DNA of 64,000 nt from Rutpela maculata (Eukaryota; Arthropoda; Insecta; Coleoptera; Cerambycidae), in the NCBI GenBank assembly GCA_936432065.2, contig OW386293.2, forward strand, positions 45,975,923-46,039,922, given 5' to 3'. Shown here in pieces: positions 21,949 to 33,747 of this stretch. The notes below the pieces were generated by a model. It worked only from the letters and a program-made list of their open reading frames with translations. It was not told the origin of the DNA and did not search any database. Positions within the stretch are counted from its first letter, which is position 1; every line of letters starts with the position of its first letter. Made by a program: the position numbers and the translations under genes.

Positions 21949-23902
21949 TATATTAGGAAAATGTTTAAAACAAAAAATATATTATAAAAATAATATTTCG
22001 CAAGATTTCTATTTAAGTACTGTGTGCGCAAAAAAAGTGACAAGCTTTATAACGTATTTTTGCTAAAATCTAGTTGTCTACATCTAACTTTAATTTTTTG
22101 TGACATTGTCAGTTATTTGTCAAAATTCATTGCAAGTGTGCAAATAGAGACAGATTTACATTAGAAAAAAAATAGTTGTCCTATTTGTTTTTGCTCTTGC
22201 TCACAATAATACAAGCGACAAAAATTTAGACTTTTTTTTAATTTTAAAAAGTTTCATTTTTTTACAAATTCCTTATAAACAACCTAGAAAACTATAACAA
22301 TCATTATTTTCTGAAAATAAATATTTAAAAATGCCTCTAATTTTATTTTTTAAGATTTTAAAAAATTTTATTATTTTTTTTAATTCGGGGATTTTCGAAA
22401 TTGCGGTAATTTTCAATGTGTAAACTTTTTAGTTTATGGCATTAGAAATCCAATAAAAAAAAATCATTCAAATCCATTCACTATAGTGGGTTCCGAGGTA
22501 TAAACCTAATTGCACTGGACTACTAGGTTAGTAAAGAGGTTCACTCATTTGTTATACGTTTACGGTACGAGTTAACATTTAATTTATTTGTGAGAGTGAT
22601 GACTAATTCAATAACTGTTTAATATTCGGCTATTTTTCACTTGAATGATCCTATCACTAGTATTACACATTTTTAACCGAATTTTCGCTTAAAAGTCAGT
22701 CACCATTTCCCTGATATATTTCACCTAATGAAGAGCCTACAATTCATAATCCTTGTCATTATTACCTAATTAATGTTTTATATATTTTAAACTTCATGTT
22801 TATTAATAAATTTGTTGCACTTAAATAATAAATGTTATTTATATTTTAAACAAGTTTTTGAAATCGTTTATAGTGAAACCATTAGACAAACTAAGTCCTC
22901 AACTGATGTTTCAATTTTGCCCTACCCTGCACTTTCGTTTAGCTACAGTCTTTTTACCTGCGAATCTTATCTAAAAAGAAAATAAAACCAAATTTACATA
23001 TATATATATATATATAGATAAAGATATTTATATTTGATTTATTTCTCACTTTTTTAAATCATCTTTCAAAATATTTTTTTATGCACTGAAAATATATTAC
23101 ATAATAAAACATAAAATACAAAAATAATTTCCAGTTCTTAACAGAATAACAAAAAAAATCCTTAATCGCTAATGGTTCAGAACAAAGTCACAATAAGGAA
23201 AATATCAACTAAATGAAATATTTAAAGTATACAAATGTTAACGAGTTGTATTGCTGGTTGCGGTGGGACATCATATTCGACAGAGTAGCAGAGTTGATCT
23301 TTATCGCATGTAATATCACTATACCTTAGCCGGGAAAGGAGGATAGTAGTAAATTCACTTGATCAGTGTGTAAAACAGATCTTATTGGCTTTCAAATTGT
23401 GAGGGGATGTGTGTGGTTAAAAATAATTTTATTCTTCGACTGCTTTGAAAAGTGTTTAAAACTGCATTGCTAACTACGCTTCAATACTATTGATTTCACA
23501 TAGTGTGTGACAATCCTTGTCGCAGCTAACAGCGTGTGAAAAGTACTTTGCATACACTTCTTACCCTATCACAAGAGTACCTCAGAACAACTGAAGTTAT
23601 CTCTCAATTTTGGTTTAGAAACGTCAAATTATAGATAATATTTTGACGCTCAAGTTAATTATGAAATTTATTTAAATATGGGAACTGAGGATAGTCGTAG
23701 AAAAAGTGTGTGCAACACATATGAAAATCACTTTTCAACACTAGTACAATATACTATTACAGAGGTTCAAATCAACGTTGACATGTGCCGCATGACACCA
23801 TTGAGGTATAATAGTGCTGAAAATTTTACCAGTAACATTGTTTTCAGACCTTGATTGCCTAGTAATATAAAGTGAAAATTGATAGTTTATCACCTGATTA
23901 AA
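21949..23902. other. No gene recognised; (TA)n microsatellite at 22997-23016
   Basis: Nearly 2 kb of AT-rich sequence without a supported coding frame. The only clear structure is a short (TA)n tract. Confidence 0.6.
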
Positions 23903-24295
23903 CAAGGACGGATCTGGACCTTGAGCTTGGGGGGGTAACACTGAACTCAAAATTTTTTTGGTGAGCGGGGGGGGGAGAAATCTGAAAAAAAAAATTTTTT
24001 TGAAGAGCGGAGGGAAGAAATCCGAAAAATTTTCGCTCTAACATTTTTTTTAAAGAGCGGAGGGGAGAAATCCGAAAAAAAATTTTTCGTCTCAAAATTT
24101 TTTTGAAAAGCAGAGAAAAAATTTTTTAATCCTAAAAAATTTAAAATGAAAATTTCTTGGGGGGGGGGGTAACTACCCTATTAAAAATTTTTTTCTTCCC
24201 AAAATTAACAAAAATCATACCATTTTAAAACAAAATAATTTACAGAATCTTGGGGGGGTTATTACCCTGTTACCCCCCTCATAAATCCGCGCCTG
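23903..24295. mobile_element. hAT-type MITE with internal G-rich repeats, 393 bp
   Basis: Ends CAAGGACGGAT and inverse ATCCGCGCCTG, with a perfect 8-bp duplication TGATTAAA (23895-23902 and 24296-24303). The interior has three to four degenerate copies of a ~55-bp unit with GAGCGG(A)GG(G)GAGAAATC. The start of another copy lies at the window end (63881). Confidence 0.85.
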
Positions 24296-24507
24296 TGATT
24301 AAATCCTGAATACTTTAGCATGAAGTATTCAATCCTTCATAAGAAACCTTGATAATATACTTTAGGCAACATAGCTTAAGAAAAAAAATGTATAGATAAA
24401 ATAAAAGTGATATTTGAGGAAAATGTTTCACGGAATAAGGCATATCATAATATGTCAATGGGCATATGTTTTACGGTGATAAAACTGCATATTGGTGTTC
24501 TATGTCG

Positions 24508-25128
24508 CAGTAGCGGCTGGTGGAATTTCAATAATTTTTTTCTCATCTGTGGCGCATGGGACCCATACCAAATACTTATGGGAAATAACATCTAGAGAAG
24601 CGCTTCTCTAACGACCCCTAAAAAATTTTGAAAAAGCAGTTTGCGAAAAAAAATTTCAAAATTCGGTTGCTCTAGGGGCTTCTGTTTAAAACGAGGTTTA
24701 AATTTTTTTTTGTCATGTACATTTTACTTTTCATAAAAATACAACAATAGGTTTTGGAGTTTATGGAAATATTTTCATTACTCACTGAGATACAACGAAT
24801 TGAAATATTGTAATTTGTTAAATTGTAAATTACAAAATTTCAGTTCATTGTATTTCAGTTAATAATGAAAATATTTTCATAAACTCCAAAACCTGTTGTT
24901 GTATTTTTATGATAAGTTAAATGTATATGACAAAAAAAAATAATTTTACAGAAGCCCCTAGACCAGGGGGAGCAACCGAATTTTGAAATATTTTTTCGCA
25001 AACTGCTTTTTCAAAATTTTTTTGGGGTCTTTAGAGAAGCGCTTCTCTAGATATTATTTCCCATATTTGGTATGGGTCCCATGCATCAGACGAGAAAAAA
25101 ATTATTGAAATTTCACCTGCCGCCACTG
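24508..25128. mobile_element. Palindromic hAT-type MITE (family D), copy 1
   Basis: 621 bp, an almost complete inverted repeat, so its RNA would fold to one long hairpin. Ends CAGTAGCGGCTGGTG / inverse CAGTGGCGGCAGGTG. The 8-bp flanks ctatgtcg / ctatatcg agree at seven positions. It is the same family as 30750-31373. Confidence 0.9.
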
Positions 25129-25279
25129 CTATATCGATACTGTTTAAAGCCGATCTAGCTGTTTACCACTAATAATGACGCTTGATTGCTGCAATGGTAT
25201 CAAAAAATGACTACCATGTTAACGAATCAAATAATCAGTAAAAATTGTAAAACTAAATTTATCCACATATTGGGGAAAA

Positions 25280-26420
25280 ATTAAAATTTGTAGGAAATTG
25301 TTTTACAATAGCATTTTTTTTTGCTGGAACTTGTTGGAAACATTACAAGTGTCGTAAAAAGTTTTGGATTAAATATTTGTCCCGCAAGTCATTTGTTTAA
25401 ACAAAAGAATGTTGAAAATTCTGTTTTTTCAGTTTTCCTTAAATATCTCTGGTTGTATAGCTCGTATCGCAATGAATAAAAAAGCGATTGTTCATGAAAT
25501 TCCGCAGAAAACTAGATTTATCCTAATCTTCTTGGTTAATTTGTTAAGTTACAATAAATAAGAACAATAAAGAACAGCTATTTTTAAACAATTGATGATA
25601 ACTTAAACAATGATGTAACTATTTTGACAAAATTTTAGGAAACAATACCTCTAGTGGAGCTAAATCGTCATAACCAAATTTCAAGTTGGTATGTTGACAA
25701 CAACGCCTAAAAAACAAAAGCAAAGTCGAAAACTGAATCGTTGATTGTTTAAGTGCACCAAGTTGCACAGCAAAAATTTTTTTTTTCAGATTGTAGCTTC
25801 TTTTATCTTCTTTTCAATGATAGTAACAATGTTTTTTTTTAAATATTTAAGCCATTTTTTTTCTTAATTTGTTTAATTTTTATTTAACAAATTCACTTTT
25901 CCCACTTTACCCAAAAAGAATGTCATCCGTCGTGTAGGAAAAACTTTTTTGTTTTAAATTGTTTCCTTCTTTATGTGCTTTTAACACGATAATAATTTTT
26001 ATTTTTACTCAAAATATTGATGAGAAAAGTGAATTTGTTAATAAAAAAAATTAAACAAATTAAGAAAAAATGGTTTAAAAATTAAAAAAAAAGATTTTTT
26101 TGTTAATATCACTGAAAAGAAGATAAAAGAAGCTACAATCTGAAAAAAATTTTGCTGTGCGACTTGATGCACTTAAACAATCGATGATACAATTTTCGAA
26201 TTTGCTTTTGTTTTTTAGGCGTTATTGTCAACATACCAACTTCAAATTTGAAATGACAATTTAGCTCTAATAGAGGCATCGTTTCCTACATTTTTTTTGT
26301 TTAACCAAATAACTTGCAAAACAAACATTAAATCCAAAACTTTTTGCTACACGCCCTTGTAATGTTTCCAACAAGTTCCAGCAAAAAAATGCTATTGTAA
26401 GACAGTTCCCTACAAAGTGA
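25280..26420. repeat. Imperfect ~1.1-kb palindrome (family J)
   Basis: The left arm (from TAGGAAATTGTTTTACAAT) and the right arm (inverse of TAGGGAACTGTCTTACAAT) pair over several hundred bases, with a centre near 25900-25985. The left arm has about 250 extra bases (roughly 25390-25640). Related segments recur at 46.1-48.1 kb and 55.7-56.4 kb. No coding content. Confidence 0.75.
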
Positions 26421-27170
26421 TTTAGACTTTCAGTTTTACTCCACTAATAACTATCTAACCAGCATGGCTTCAGTACTAATGTTATACAAGGATTTCAGTA
26501 ATTTAATTTATCTTAAGTAAAACTTCATTACAAAAATTAATTAACAAATGCGTAGTCCTGGTCCTACTTATCTTTTCTCAACATTCTTATCGTCACTTAT
26601 CTGAGATAGTGGCGTATCTCAAGTTTGCTAATTTTATACCAGACCAGATTGTATACAGATCGCTGTACCTGAAATCTGAATGCTAACAGAAGTATCAGCT
26701 TTTTACAATAAACGGTATAATTACTGTTCTTTTGACAACTGGTACTTGTACATTCACAAAAAAATGCCACCTAGTTTTTATATTTTGAAAGAGAGTTTTA
26801 AAATATGCCACTATATCAGATTAAGTGATATATGCACTATCAAGAAACATTTATCTTTTACTATATGTACTTGTATATTAACTGTAGATGTATAGTTAGT
26901 TTCTCCTAGAATAAGTCAGAAGAGACGTATTTTCATACATCTTAATCTCTTAATATATTTATTTACAGCAGCAATAAATAAAGACAAAAAAATTACCAAT
27001 CAACTTGCTTATTAATTTGGGCCTGCAAGCACACAACTTTTACTTTTTAGAATATATTAATTTTATCTACAACATTGATTAGTTCATTTTGTTTCGTTTG
27101 GACATACCTAAACCACAATATTCATTTAATTTTCCGTTTTAGAATAAAAATTCGATTTTTGACTAACATT
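26421..27170. other. No feature recognised
   Basis: AT-rich spacer; no gene or repeat supported. Confidence 0.5.
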
Positions 27171-27177
27171 TACATGC

Positions 27178-27972
27178 ACTGCATTGTAAAAAATGAGGGT
27201 AAATTTACCGTCGTTGCTTGTAAAATTTCCATGCAATTTTACCAGCAAAGAGAGCGGAAAATTCCATTTACCAGGGAGGATTACCGGTAAATAGAAATTT
27301 TGCACTCTCTTTGCGGGTAAAATTCCATTACAATGGGGGTAATTTTACACGCAACGACGGTAAATTTACTATGGAAAGAAAATCCTGTCTGGATAAGGGG
27401 CAATTTTATTACTTCACGGTGGTGTAATAAAATTGCCCTTTATTCAGACAGGATTTTCTTTCCATAGTAAATTTACCGTCGTTGCGTGTAAAATTACCCC
27501 TAATTGTAATGAAATTTTACTCGCAAAGAGAGTAGAAAATTTCTCTTTACCGGTAATCATTCCTGGTAAATGGAATTTTCCGCTCTTTATGCGGGTAAAA
27601 TTACATGGAAATTTTACATGCAACGACGGTAAATTTACCCTCATTTTTTACAGTGTACACTGTTAAAAATGAGGGTAAATTTACCGTCGTTGCGCGTAAA
27701 ATTTCAATTTTATTACATCACCCTGGTGTAATAAAATTTCCCCTTATCCAGACAGGATTTTGTTTTCATAGTAAAATTACCATCTTTGCGTGTAAAATTA
27801 CCCCCAATTGTAATGGAATTTTACCCGCAAAGAGAGTATAAAATTTCTATTTACCTTATATTTTGGGTAATCCTCCCTGGTAAATGGAATTTTATGATCT
27901 CTTTGCGGGTAAAATTACACTGAAATTTTACACGCAACGACGGTAAATTTACCCTCATTTTTTATAGTGTAC
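27178..27972. mobile_element. Two adjacent palindromic MITEs rich in TAAATTTACC
   Basis: Copy 1 (about 27178-27658) and copy 2 (about 27659-27972) both begin TGTTAAAAATGAGGG or TGTAAAAAATGAGGG and close with the inverse. GGTAAATTTACC-type boxes alternate with CAAAGAGAG and ACGACGGTAAA boxes throughout. They lie head to tail with almost no spacer. The short frames here are products of the repeats. Confidence 0.8.
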
Positions 27973-28252
27973 ACTCAATTTTTTCAATATGACAAAAACA
28001 AAAATATATACTGGCCACAAAAATAATTTTTCAACCTGACTAAACCTAGCATGATTACTAGGTATGGTATTTTTAGACCCCCTAGTCATTCTCCTATAGC
28101 TACAACTCCACTACCTAATATTTCTTAAATACCACATAATAGTGGCTTTGCATAGTGCAACAATTATGAAAAGTTAAATTTTTTAAACCTTGAAAATTAT
28201 CTTAAATTCAAAACTCATGTCATTAATTACAATAACAAACATCCTTATATGT

Positions 28253-29053
28253 CTAGGACCTAGCAAATGTATTCAAAGCATCAGATCTAGTCATTATACC
28301 AATGTCCGTCTCCAAATATCTAAAAACCGGAGCAATATCCTCAGGACTTTCCTTGCTTATCAGCGGCTGTATCTCTTTCCATGTAAAAGCGTATAAATTG
28401 GTCTTGCCATTCAACGCTCCAAAATCAAGAATAAATGGCTTATCCGGATACGATAACACAACATCAAAAACGTAATTCTTACGGGGAAATTTCAATTTTA
28501 TATTCTCATTATAAAAATTTGTAAGCTGTTCTATAATCTGTGGACCTTCTTCCTTGAAATGAGCATAGTATGTCGGCCAGTCTCTAGGAGTTATACCACG
28601 TAACACATTGTTGACTATTATACAGCGAAATTCTGCAGCAGGATGAATGTTTATCCACTTTTTGAGCGCTAAACAGAACGGAAGTCCCTTCACATTGCTC
28701 AGGTCTTCTTGTATTATACTAGAAGTTGTAAAGTATAACATTATGTCGTCTAAATTAGTAACCTTTAACGTATTTCCAAAACTAAACATTCGGGCATCTG
28801 TTGGAGCATGCCAATTATTTTTTACAAAGGCATTTTTATCTAAGGTATTTAAGGCATTCTTTAAATTGTCTAGGAACTCCGCAGAGCAATCTTCTACTGT
28901 AACCTCACATTCACCTGACAAAAGTTTTTGCGTCAAACATTCAGGTAATTCGATTATTAGAGTCTTCAATGAAATATTTTTGAACTTTTCATACCAGTTG
29001 GAAACTGAGAAATCCCGAAAATCTTGCATTTCGAGCATGATGAAATAATTCAA
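28253..29053 (-). CDS. CDC123-like protein (D123 family), single exon
   Basis: 266 residues. CDC123 is an ATP-grasp-fold cytosolic chaperone that helps assemble the eIF2 translation factor. Recognisable family blocks: SNWYEKFKNISLKTLIIELP (N-terminal), FVKNNWHAPTDA (residues 77-87), HPAAEFRCIIV (137-147), ITPRDWPTYYAH (154-165), YVFDVVL (194-200) and FTWKEI (223-228). Compared with typical family members (about 330 residues) the acidic linker after the first ~50 residues and the C-terminal tail are missing. In the expected D-F-N metal-binding motif the Asn is Gly (Asp210, Gly212). The ATG at 29053 may be early; Met6 or Met9 fits the family better. The intron-free form suggests a retrocopy or diverged paralogue, but the frame is intact. 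An hAT MITE sits 32 bp upstream. Confidence 0.85.
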   Translation of the reverse strand: MNYFIMLEMQDFRDFSVSNWYEKFKNISLKTLIIELPECLTQKLLSGECEVTVEDCSAEFLDNLKNALNTLDKNAFVKNNWHAPTDARMFSFGNTLKVTNLDDIMLYFTTSSIIQEDLSNVKGLPFCLALKKWINIHPAAEFRCIIVNNVLRGITPRDWPTYYAHFKEEGPQIIEQLTNFYNENIKLKFPRKNYVFDVVLSYPDKPFILDFGALNGKTNLYAFTWKEIQPLISKESPEDIAPVFRYLETDIGIMTRSDALNTFARS

Positions 29054-29084
29054 CTTGAAAACAAAATAAGGATAATGATAGAGA

Positions 29085-29590
29085 CAGTGTTGCGAGCAGG
29101 TCTCGTTTTTTCGTAGTAGATGTCGTTATAAATTCGTAATAGATTCCAACTTTTCGTAATCACATACCTAGAAGAGAGTAGGAGAACGCCACGGGCGAAA
29201 TTATTTTTGAAGGTCATCGTGATTTTTTAGAGTATCTTCATGTAACGTATACTTATTACATCGAAATGAATAAATTGAATATATTTAAATGTTTCTATAG
29301 TGGCTCCACCTGTCATTGAATGGCGAAAATGTTTATTACAATGTCAAATATAGGCTTTCTTCTTCTTCCTGTATAAAATTACCGTTAACAAGTCATGACT
29401 TTTAAGAGTCTTTAGCGATTTCGTTTCACTTTCAACTCCGACTACCAGTTCTGCTGGTAGCATTCATCGGTATAAATATATAACGGCATAACGAAAAAAA
29501 AGTAATAGATCTCGTTGCGGCGTAATAGCGTAATAGGGAGCGTTAAATAGTAATAGATCTGTTACAAAAGTAATAGTGCTCGCAACACTG
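29085..29590. mobile_element. hAT-type MITE immediately upstream of the CDC123-like gene
   Basis: 506 bp. Ends CAGTGTTGCGAGCA and inverse TGCTCGCAACACTG; perfect 8-bp duplication GATAGAGA (29077-29084 and 29591-29598). The right half has repeated GTAATAGATC boxes. It separates the gene's start codon from whatever promoter lay upstream. Confidence 0.9.
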
Positions 29591-30257
29591 GATAGAGATG
29601 AGTTGCTATTTAACAACCTGTTATTTTATAACTGTTATTTGTAAGTAGCATTAACAGACTGTTATTTCCGTTCGAAAATAACAGGTGAAAAAATAACAGA
29701 TAAGCAGCAGCGACAGCACCATGATGTATAAAATAACGTCTCTGAAATAACATTTGCAAACTGCGCGCTGCGGTATGCGCATGCTAGCACTTCTCAGCGA
29801 TCTGTTATTTTTAAACTGTTATTTTAAACTGTTATTTCAAAATAGCAGTAGCAGTTGAAACATTTATCAAGAAATAACTGCTTTTACCCATCACTAGTTA
29901 GTGACGGTCGATACTTCACGAACTGTGATTTAATCACAATCGCTTGTATTGAAATTATAGTTCACTGGTAACGACTGTTACTGAAATTGCTATTAAGCTG
30001 TGACATGTCACGGACTTTCGTTAATCAGATAAACAAAACGAGATTAACAAGCATAGCATAACTTAGTCACTTTAAGTTCGCTTTTCCTTTCGACCAAATG
30101 TATTTAGAACGTGATTTTGCACCCTAAAAGAGCTGTAAATAAATATCTCACGCCAGGGTCGTTTCTATAGGCATTTGGCTGTCCGCGTGCAAATTATAGG
30201 CCGCCCTTTCCAGTGCGCTAATACTTATATGTTGTTTCTTAGGTTTTCGCGGGAGTT
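29591..30257. repeat. CTGTTATTT-rich repeat block, then plain spacer
   Basis: 29610-29885 has about ten direct and inverted copies of a CTGTTATTT-like box and closes with TTTTACCCATCACTA, a form seen at hAT-type ends. I could not find matching duplications, so the element's limits are unsure. 29906-30257 shows no supported feature. Confidence 0.45.
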
Positions 30258-31508
30258 TGTAATGAAGCATTCTTTAAATTCCTGCTCCATTACTAAGATT
30301 CCGGATTTACACACGACACCAATGTGCACACGGCACGCAAACCTACCCATCTCCCGTCTAGAGGCATGGATTTGCACACGACACTAAACTATACGCAGTT
30401 CTACGTCACCAGTAAGCGAGGATTCTCGGATATAAAAGCCAGGCCGCAAATCAACATAATTCAGAGTGGATAATTCTGCCAATCTGTCTACAGCGTGCTG
30501 AGCTGGACATATTGCAGTTTTGTGCATCTCCCGACGCAAACACGACGGAGCGAATGCAATCTGACCCCGGGTATCCTACAGCGTGTTGAACTGGGACCCC
30601 TCGAGTCGTTAGTCATTCCCCGGCGCCGTTTCGCCGCCAAAGCCAGAGACGTCGCATCGCAACCGTTACACTCTCTCTCTCTCTCTCTCAGATAACAGAA
30701 AAATGTTGTCCTAAGAACCGTAAAAGATACGGACATATAACCTGTACCTCAGCGGCGGCTGGTGAAATTTCAATATTTTTTTTCTCGTCTGTGGCGCATG
30801 GGACCCATACGAAATTTGGGAAATAACATCTAGAGAAGCACCTCTCTAATGACCCCTAAAAAATTTTGAAAAAGCAGTTTGCGAAAAAAATTTTGAAAAT
30901 TCGCTAGCCTCCCCTGGGTCTAGGGACCCCTGTTTACTTTTATTTTTTTTTGTCATATGCATTTGACTTTTCATAAAAATGCATCGACAGATTTTGGAGT
31001 TTGTGAAAATATTTTCATTACTAACTGAAATACAATGAACTGAAATTTTGTAATTTTCAATTTAACAAATTACAATATTTCAATTCGTTGTATCTCAGTT
31101 AGTAATGAAAATATTTTCACAAACTCCAAAATCTGTCGATGCATTTTTATGAAAAGTCAAATGCATATGACAAAAAAAAATAAAAGTAAACAGGGGTCCC
31201 TAGACCCAGGGGAGGCTAGCGAATTTTCAAAAATTTTTTCGCAAACTGCTTTTTCAAAATTTTTTAGGGGTCATTAGAGAAGTGCTTCTCTAGATGTTAT
31301 TTCCCAAGTTTCGTATGGGTCCCATGCGCCACAGACGAGAAAAAAAATATTGAAATTTCACCAGCCGCCACTGCTGTACCTGTATGTTATGTAACACTGC
31401 CTGTTTCAAGAAGTAAATAAATTGTTTATATCTTTATTGGGCTATCTTATTAACTAATCTGGACCCTGGTTAATCTCCGAACCAGCTACCCGACAAGAAA
31501 CCGTTACA
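30258..31508 (+). repeat. 5' LTR, carrying an inserted MITE
   Basis: Without the MITE (30750-31373) and its duplicated 8 bp it matches the 619-bp 3' LTR. I see two base differences over the whole length by eye (cAAccg/cAGccg and ataaCag/ataaTag). TATAAAA at 30431-30437 and an initiator-like TCAGAG at 30461 give an expected start near 30463. AATAAA is at 31416-31421. Confidence 0.93.
30750..31373. mobile_element. Palindromic hAT-type MITE (family D), copy 2, in the 5' LTR
   Basis: 624-bp near-perfect inverted repeat, ends CAGCGGCGGCTGGTG / inverse CAGTGGCGGCTGGTG. The 8-bp duplication CTGTACCT (30742-30749, 31374-31381) is proven by the uninterrupted site in the 3' LTR near 33612. It inserted after the retrotransposon. 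Confidence 0.95.
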
Positions 31509-31513
31509 TAATT

Positions 31514-31531
31514 TGGCGCCCGAGTACATTT
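31514..31531 (+). promoter_or_regulatory. Primer-binding-site-like sequence
   Basis: TGGCGCCCGAG starts six bases after the 5' LTR. TGGCGCC is complementary to the 3' end of several tRNAs used as primers; which tRNA is not resolved. Confidence 0.6.
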
Positions 31532-32089
31532 TGAGACTTTAGTTTATTCCAGATAGCCCAAAAAAGAGACGTTCACGAATGAGAGAGATATATAAAGATA
31601 TTTCAAGTCAAGAGAGAAAACGAAAATGAAAAGGATTTTGTGGTGGCAATCCAGACTACTACAGTTTTAACCCCAGAAGAGACACGATTCCGAATAGTAC
31701 CGAAAGTACGTTAAACAAACCAAATTCCAGACACAAATCCAGATTACTGCATTAAAGATGATAGATGTACCGTCACATATGGAGCAGTAATATATTTAAA
31801 TTTATGTCCAGAGTTCCGAAAATACGTTAATCGAACCGATGTCCAGAAAAAACTCCAGATTACTGCATTATAGACGGAATCCTGTACCGCCATATATGGA
31901 GCAGTAATAATTTTATAGATCCCGAATTTTCCAACCCATGGAAACCCTGTATCCCGCAACCGTAACGAAAACAAGTCCAGTAAAACCAGAGTCATCCAAA
32001 ATAAGTGATGAAGTCGGAAGTCCAAGTGCCAGACCTGCTGTCACCTCTGCCTCCGACACCCGAAGCCAAAAGGCCGCCCCCAGTCCGAG

Positions 32090-32625
32090 ACGCAACAGCC
32101 AACCCTGATGCCGTCCCCAGTCCGAGACGTACCGTCTCCAGTCCGAGACGTACCGTCCCCGATGCCATCCGAAGTCCGAGATGTACCGCCCCCGATACCG
32201 TCCCCAGTCCGAGAAGTACCGTCCCCGATGCCGTCCCCAGTTCGAGAAGTATCATCCCCAGTCCGAGACATACCGTCCCCAGTCCGAGACGTACCGACCC
32301 CAGTCCGAGACGTACCGTCCCCGATGCCATCCGAAGTCAGAGATGTACCGCCCCGATGCCGTCCCCAGTCCGAGAAGTACCATCTCCGATGCCGTCCCCA
32401 GTTTGAGACGTATCATCCCAGATGCCTTCCATGATGCCGCCCCAGTCCGAGACGCACCATCCCTGACGCCGTCCCCAGTAAGAGGCGTATCGTCCCCGAT
32501 GCCGTCCCTAGTCCGAGACGTACCGTCCCCGATGCCGTCCCCAGTCCAGGACGCACCATCCCCGATGCCGTCCCCAGTCCGAGAGGTACCGTCCCCGATG
32601 CCGTCCCCAGTTCGGAGACAGCCCC
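32090..32625. repeat. 33/21-bp minisatellite in the interior of the LTR element
   Basis: A 21-bp core (AGTCCGAGACGTACCGTCCCC) alternates with a 12-bp insert GATGCCGTCCCC, giving 33-bp units with variants. As 21, 12 and 33 are multiples of three, frames on both strands stay open and translate as Pro/Ser/Arg/Val or Gly/Thr/Arg repeats. I do not call a protein from this: several frames are equally open, and no start or family similarity singles one out. Confidence 0.9.
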
Positions 32626-33124
32626 AGCCCCCCGAAGCCACCGACCCCAGGTAGGCCAATTGCCTGCCTCCAGGTGTTTTTCCAGGACGACGACGCAGCC
32701 CTCCCGGTCCCAGCTCCGCAACGGAAGCGACAGTTCAGGCGCCACAACCAAGATGGCCCCGCTTCCAGGATCCCTGGCACCGTCCCCCCTGTCCGAGATC
32801 GCCCCCTGCAGTAGACGTCCGGAAGAGAACCACATTTGTATTTGTATACCTGTTTCTTGCAATTTTTTTGTGCTCATTTATTTTAACTATTTTACTTGTA
32901 CCATAAGTTCTAAGATATTTTACATACCTACTGTTTATGTTATTTAAAAATTTGTTTTTCTCTACATCTGCACATATATACCAGGCGTATAAGAAAGAAT
33001 TGGCCATTCTTTCTTTATTTTGTTTGAAGATGTTTAGTAACTTGTTTTATTTTGATGTTAAGTTAGTAAAAATTTTCTCTTTGATAGAATTTTGAAAATT
33101 TTTTTTTGTAAAGAAAGAGGGGAG

Positions 33125-33743
33125 TGTAATGAAGCATTCTTTAAATTCCTGCTCCATTACTAAGATTCCGGATTTACACACGACACCAATGTGCACACGG
33201 CACGCAAACCTACCCATCTCCCGTCTAGAGGCATGGATTTGCACACGACACTAAACTATACGCAGTTCTACGTCACCAGTAAGCGAGGATTCTCGGATAT
33301 AAAAGCCAGGCCGCAAATCAACATAATTCAGAGTGGATAATTCTGCCAATCTGTCTACAGCGTGCTGAGCTGGACATATTGCAGTTTTGTGCATCTCCCG
33401 ACGCAAACACGACGGAGCGAATGCAATCTGACCCCGGGTATCCTACAGCGTGTTGAACTGGGACCCCTCGAGTCGTTAGTCATTCCCCGGCGCCGTTTCG
33501 CCGCCAAAGCCAGAGACGTCGCATCGCAGCCGTTACACTCTCTCTCTCTCTCTCTCAGATAATAGAAAAATGTTGTCCTAAGAACCGTAAAAGATACGGA
33601 CATATAACCTGTACCTGTATGTTATGTAACACTGCCTGTTTCAAGAAGTAAATAAATTGTTTATATCTTTATTGGGCTATCTTATTAACTAATCTGGACC
33701 CTGGTTAATCTCCGAACCAGCTACCCGACAAGAAACCGTTACA
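33125..33743 (+). repeat. 3' LTR of the non-autonomous element
   Basis: 619 bp, TG...CA ends, TATAAAA at 33298-33304, a (CT)n tract near 33536-33557 and AATAAA at 33651-33656. Followed by the AGTT duplication at 33744-33747. Confidence 0.95.
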
Positions 33744-33747
33744 AGTT

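Larger units (their letters stand above)
30258..33743 (+). mobile_element. Non-autonomous LTR retrotransposon lacking gag and pol
   Basis: Two LTRs (30258-31508, enlarged by a MITE, and 33125-33743) start TGTAATGAAG and end CCGTTACA. The 4-bp duplication AGTT flanks the whole element. A primer-site-like TGGCGCCCGAG lies at 31514 and the purine run AAAGAAAGAGGGGAG ends at 33124. The 1.6-kb interior encodes no capsid, protease, RT or integrase; it holds a short leader and a minisatellite. It must be moved by proteins of another element. Confidence 0.92.

Noticed and set aside
32005..32877. Pro/Ser/Arg- and Gly/Thr-rich proteins on both strands
   Set aside because: They arise from a 33/21-bp minisatellite whose unit lengths are multiples of three; no start or family similarity favours one frame.
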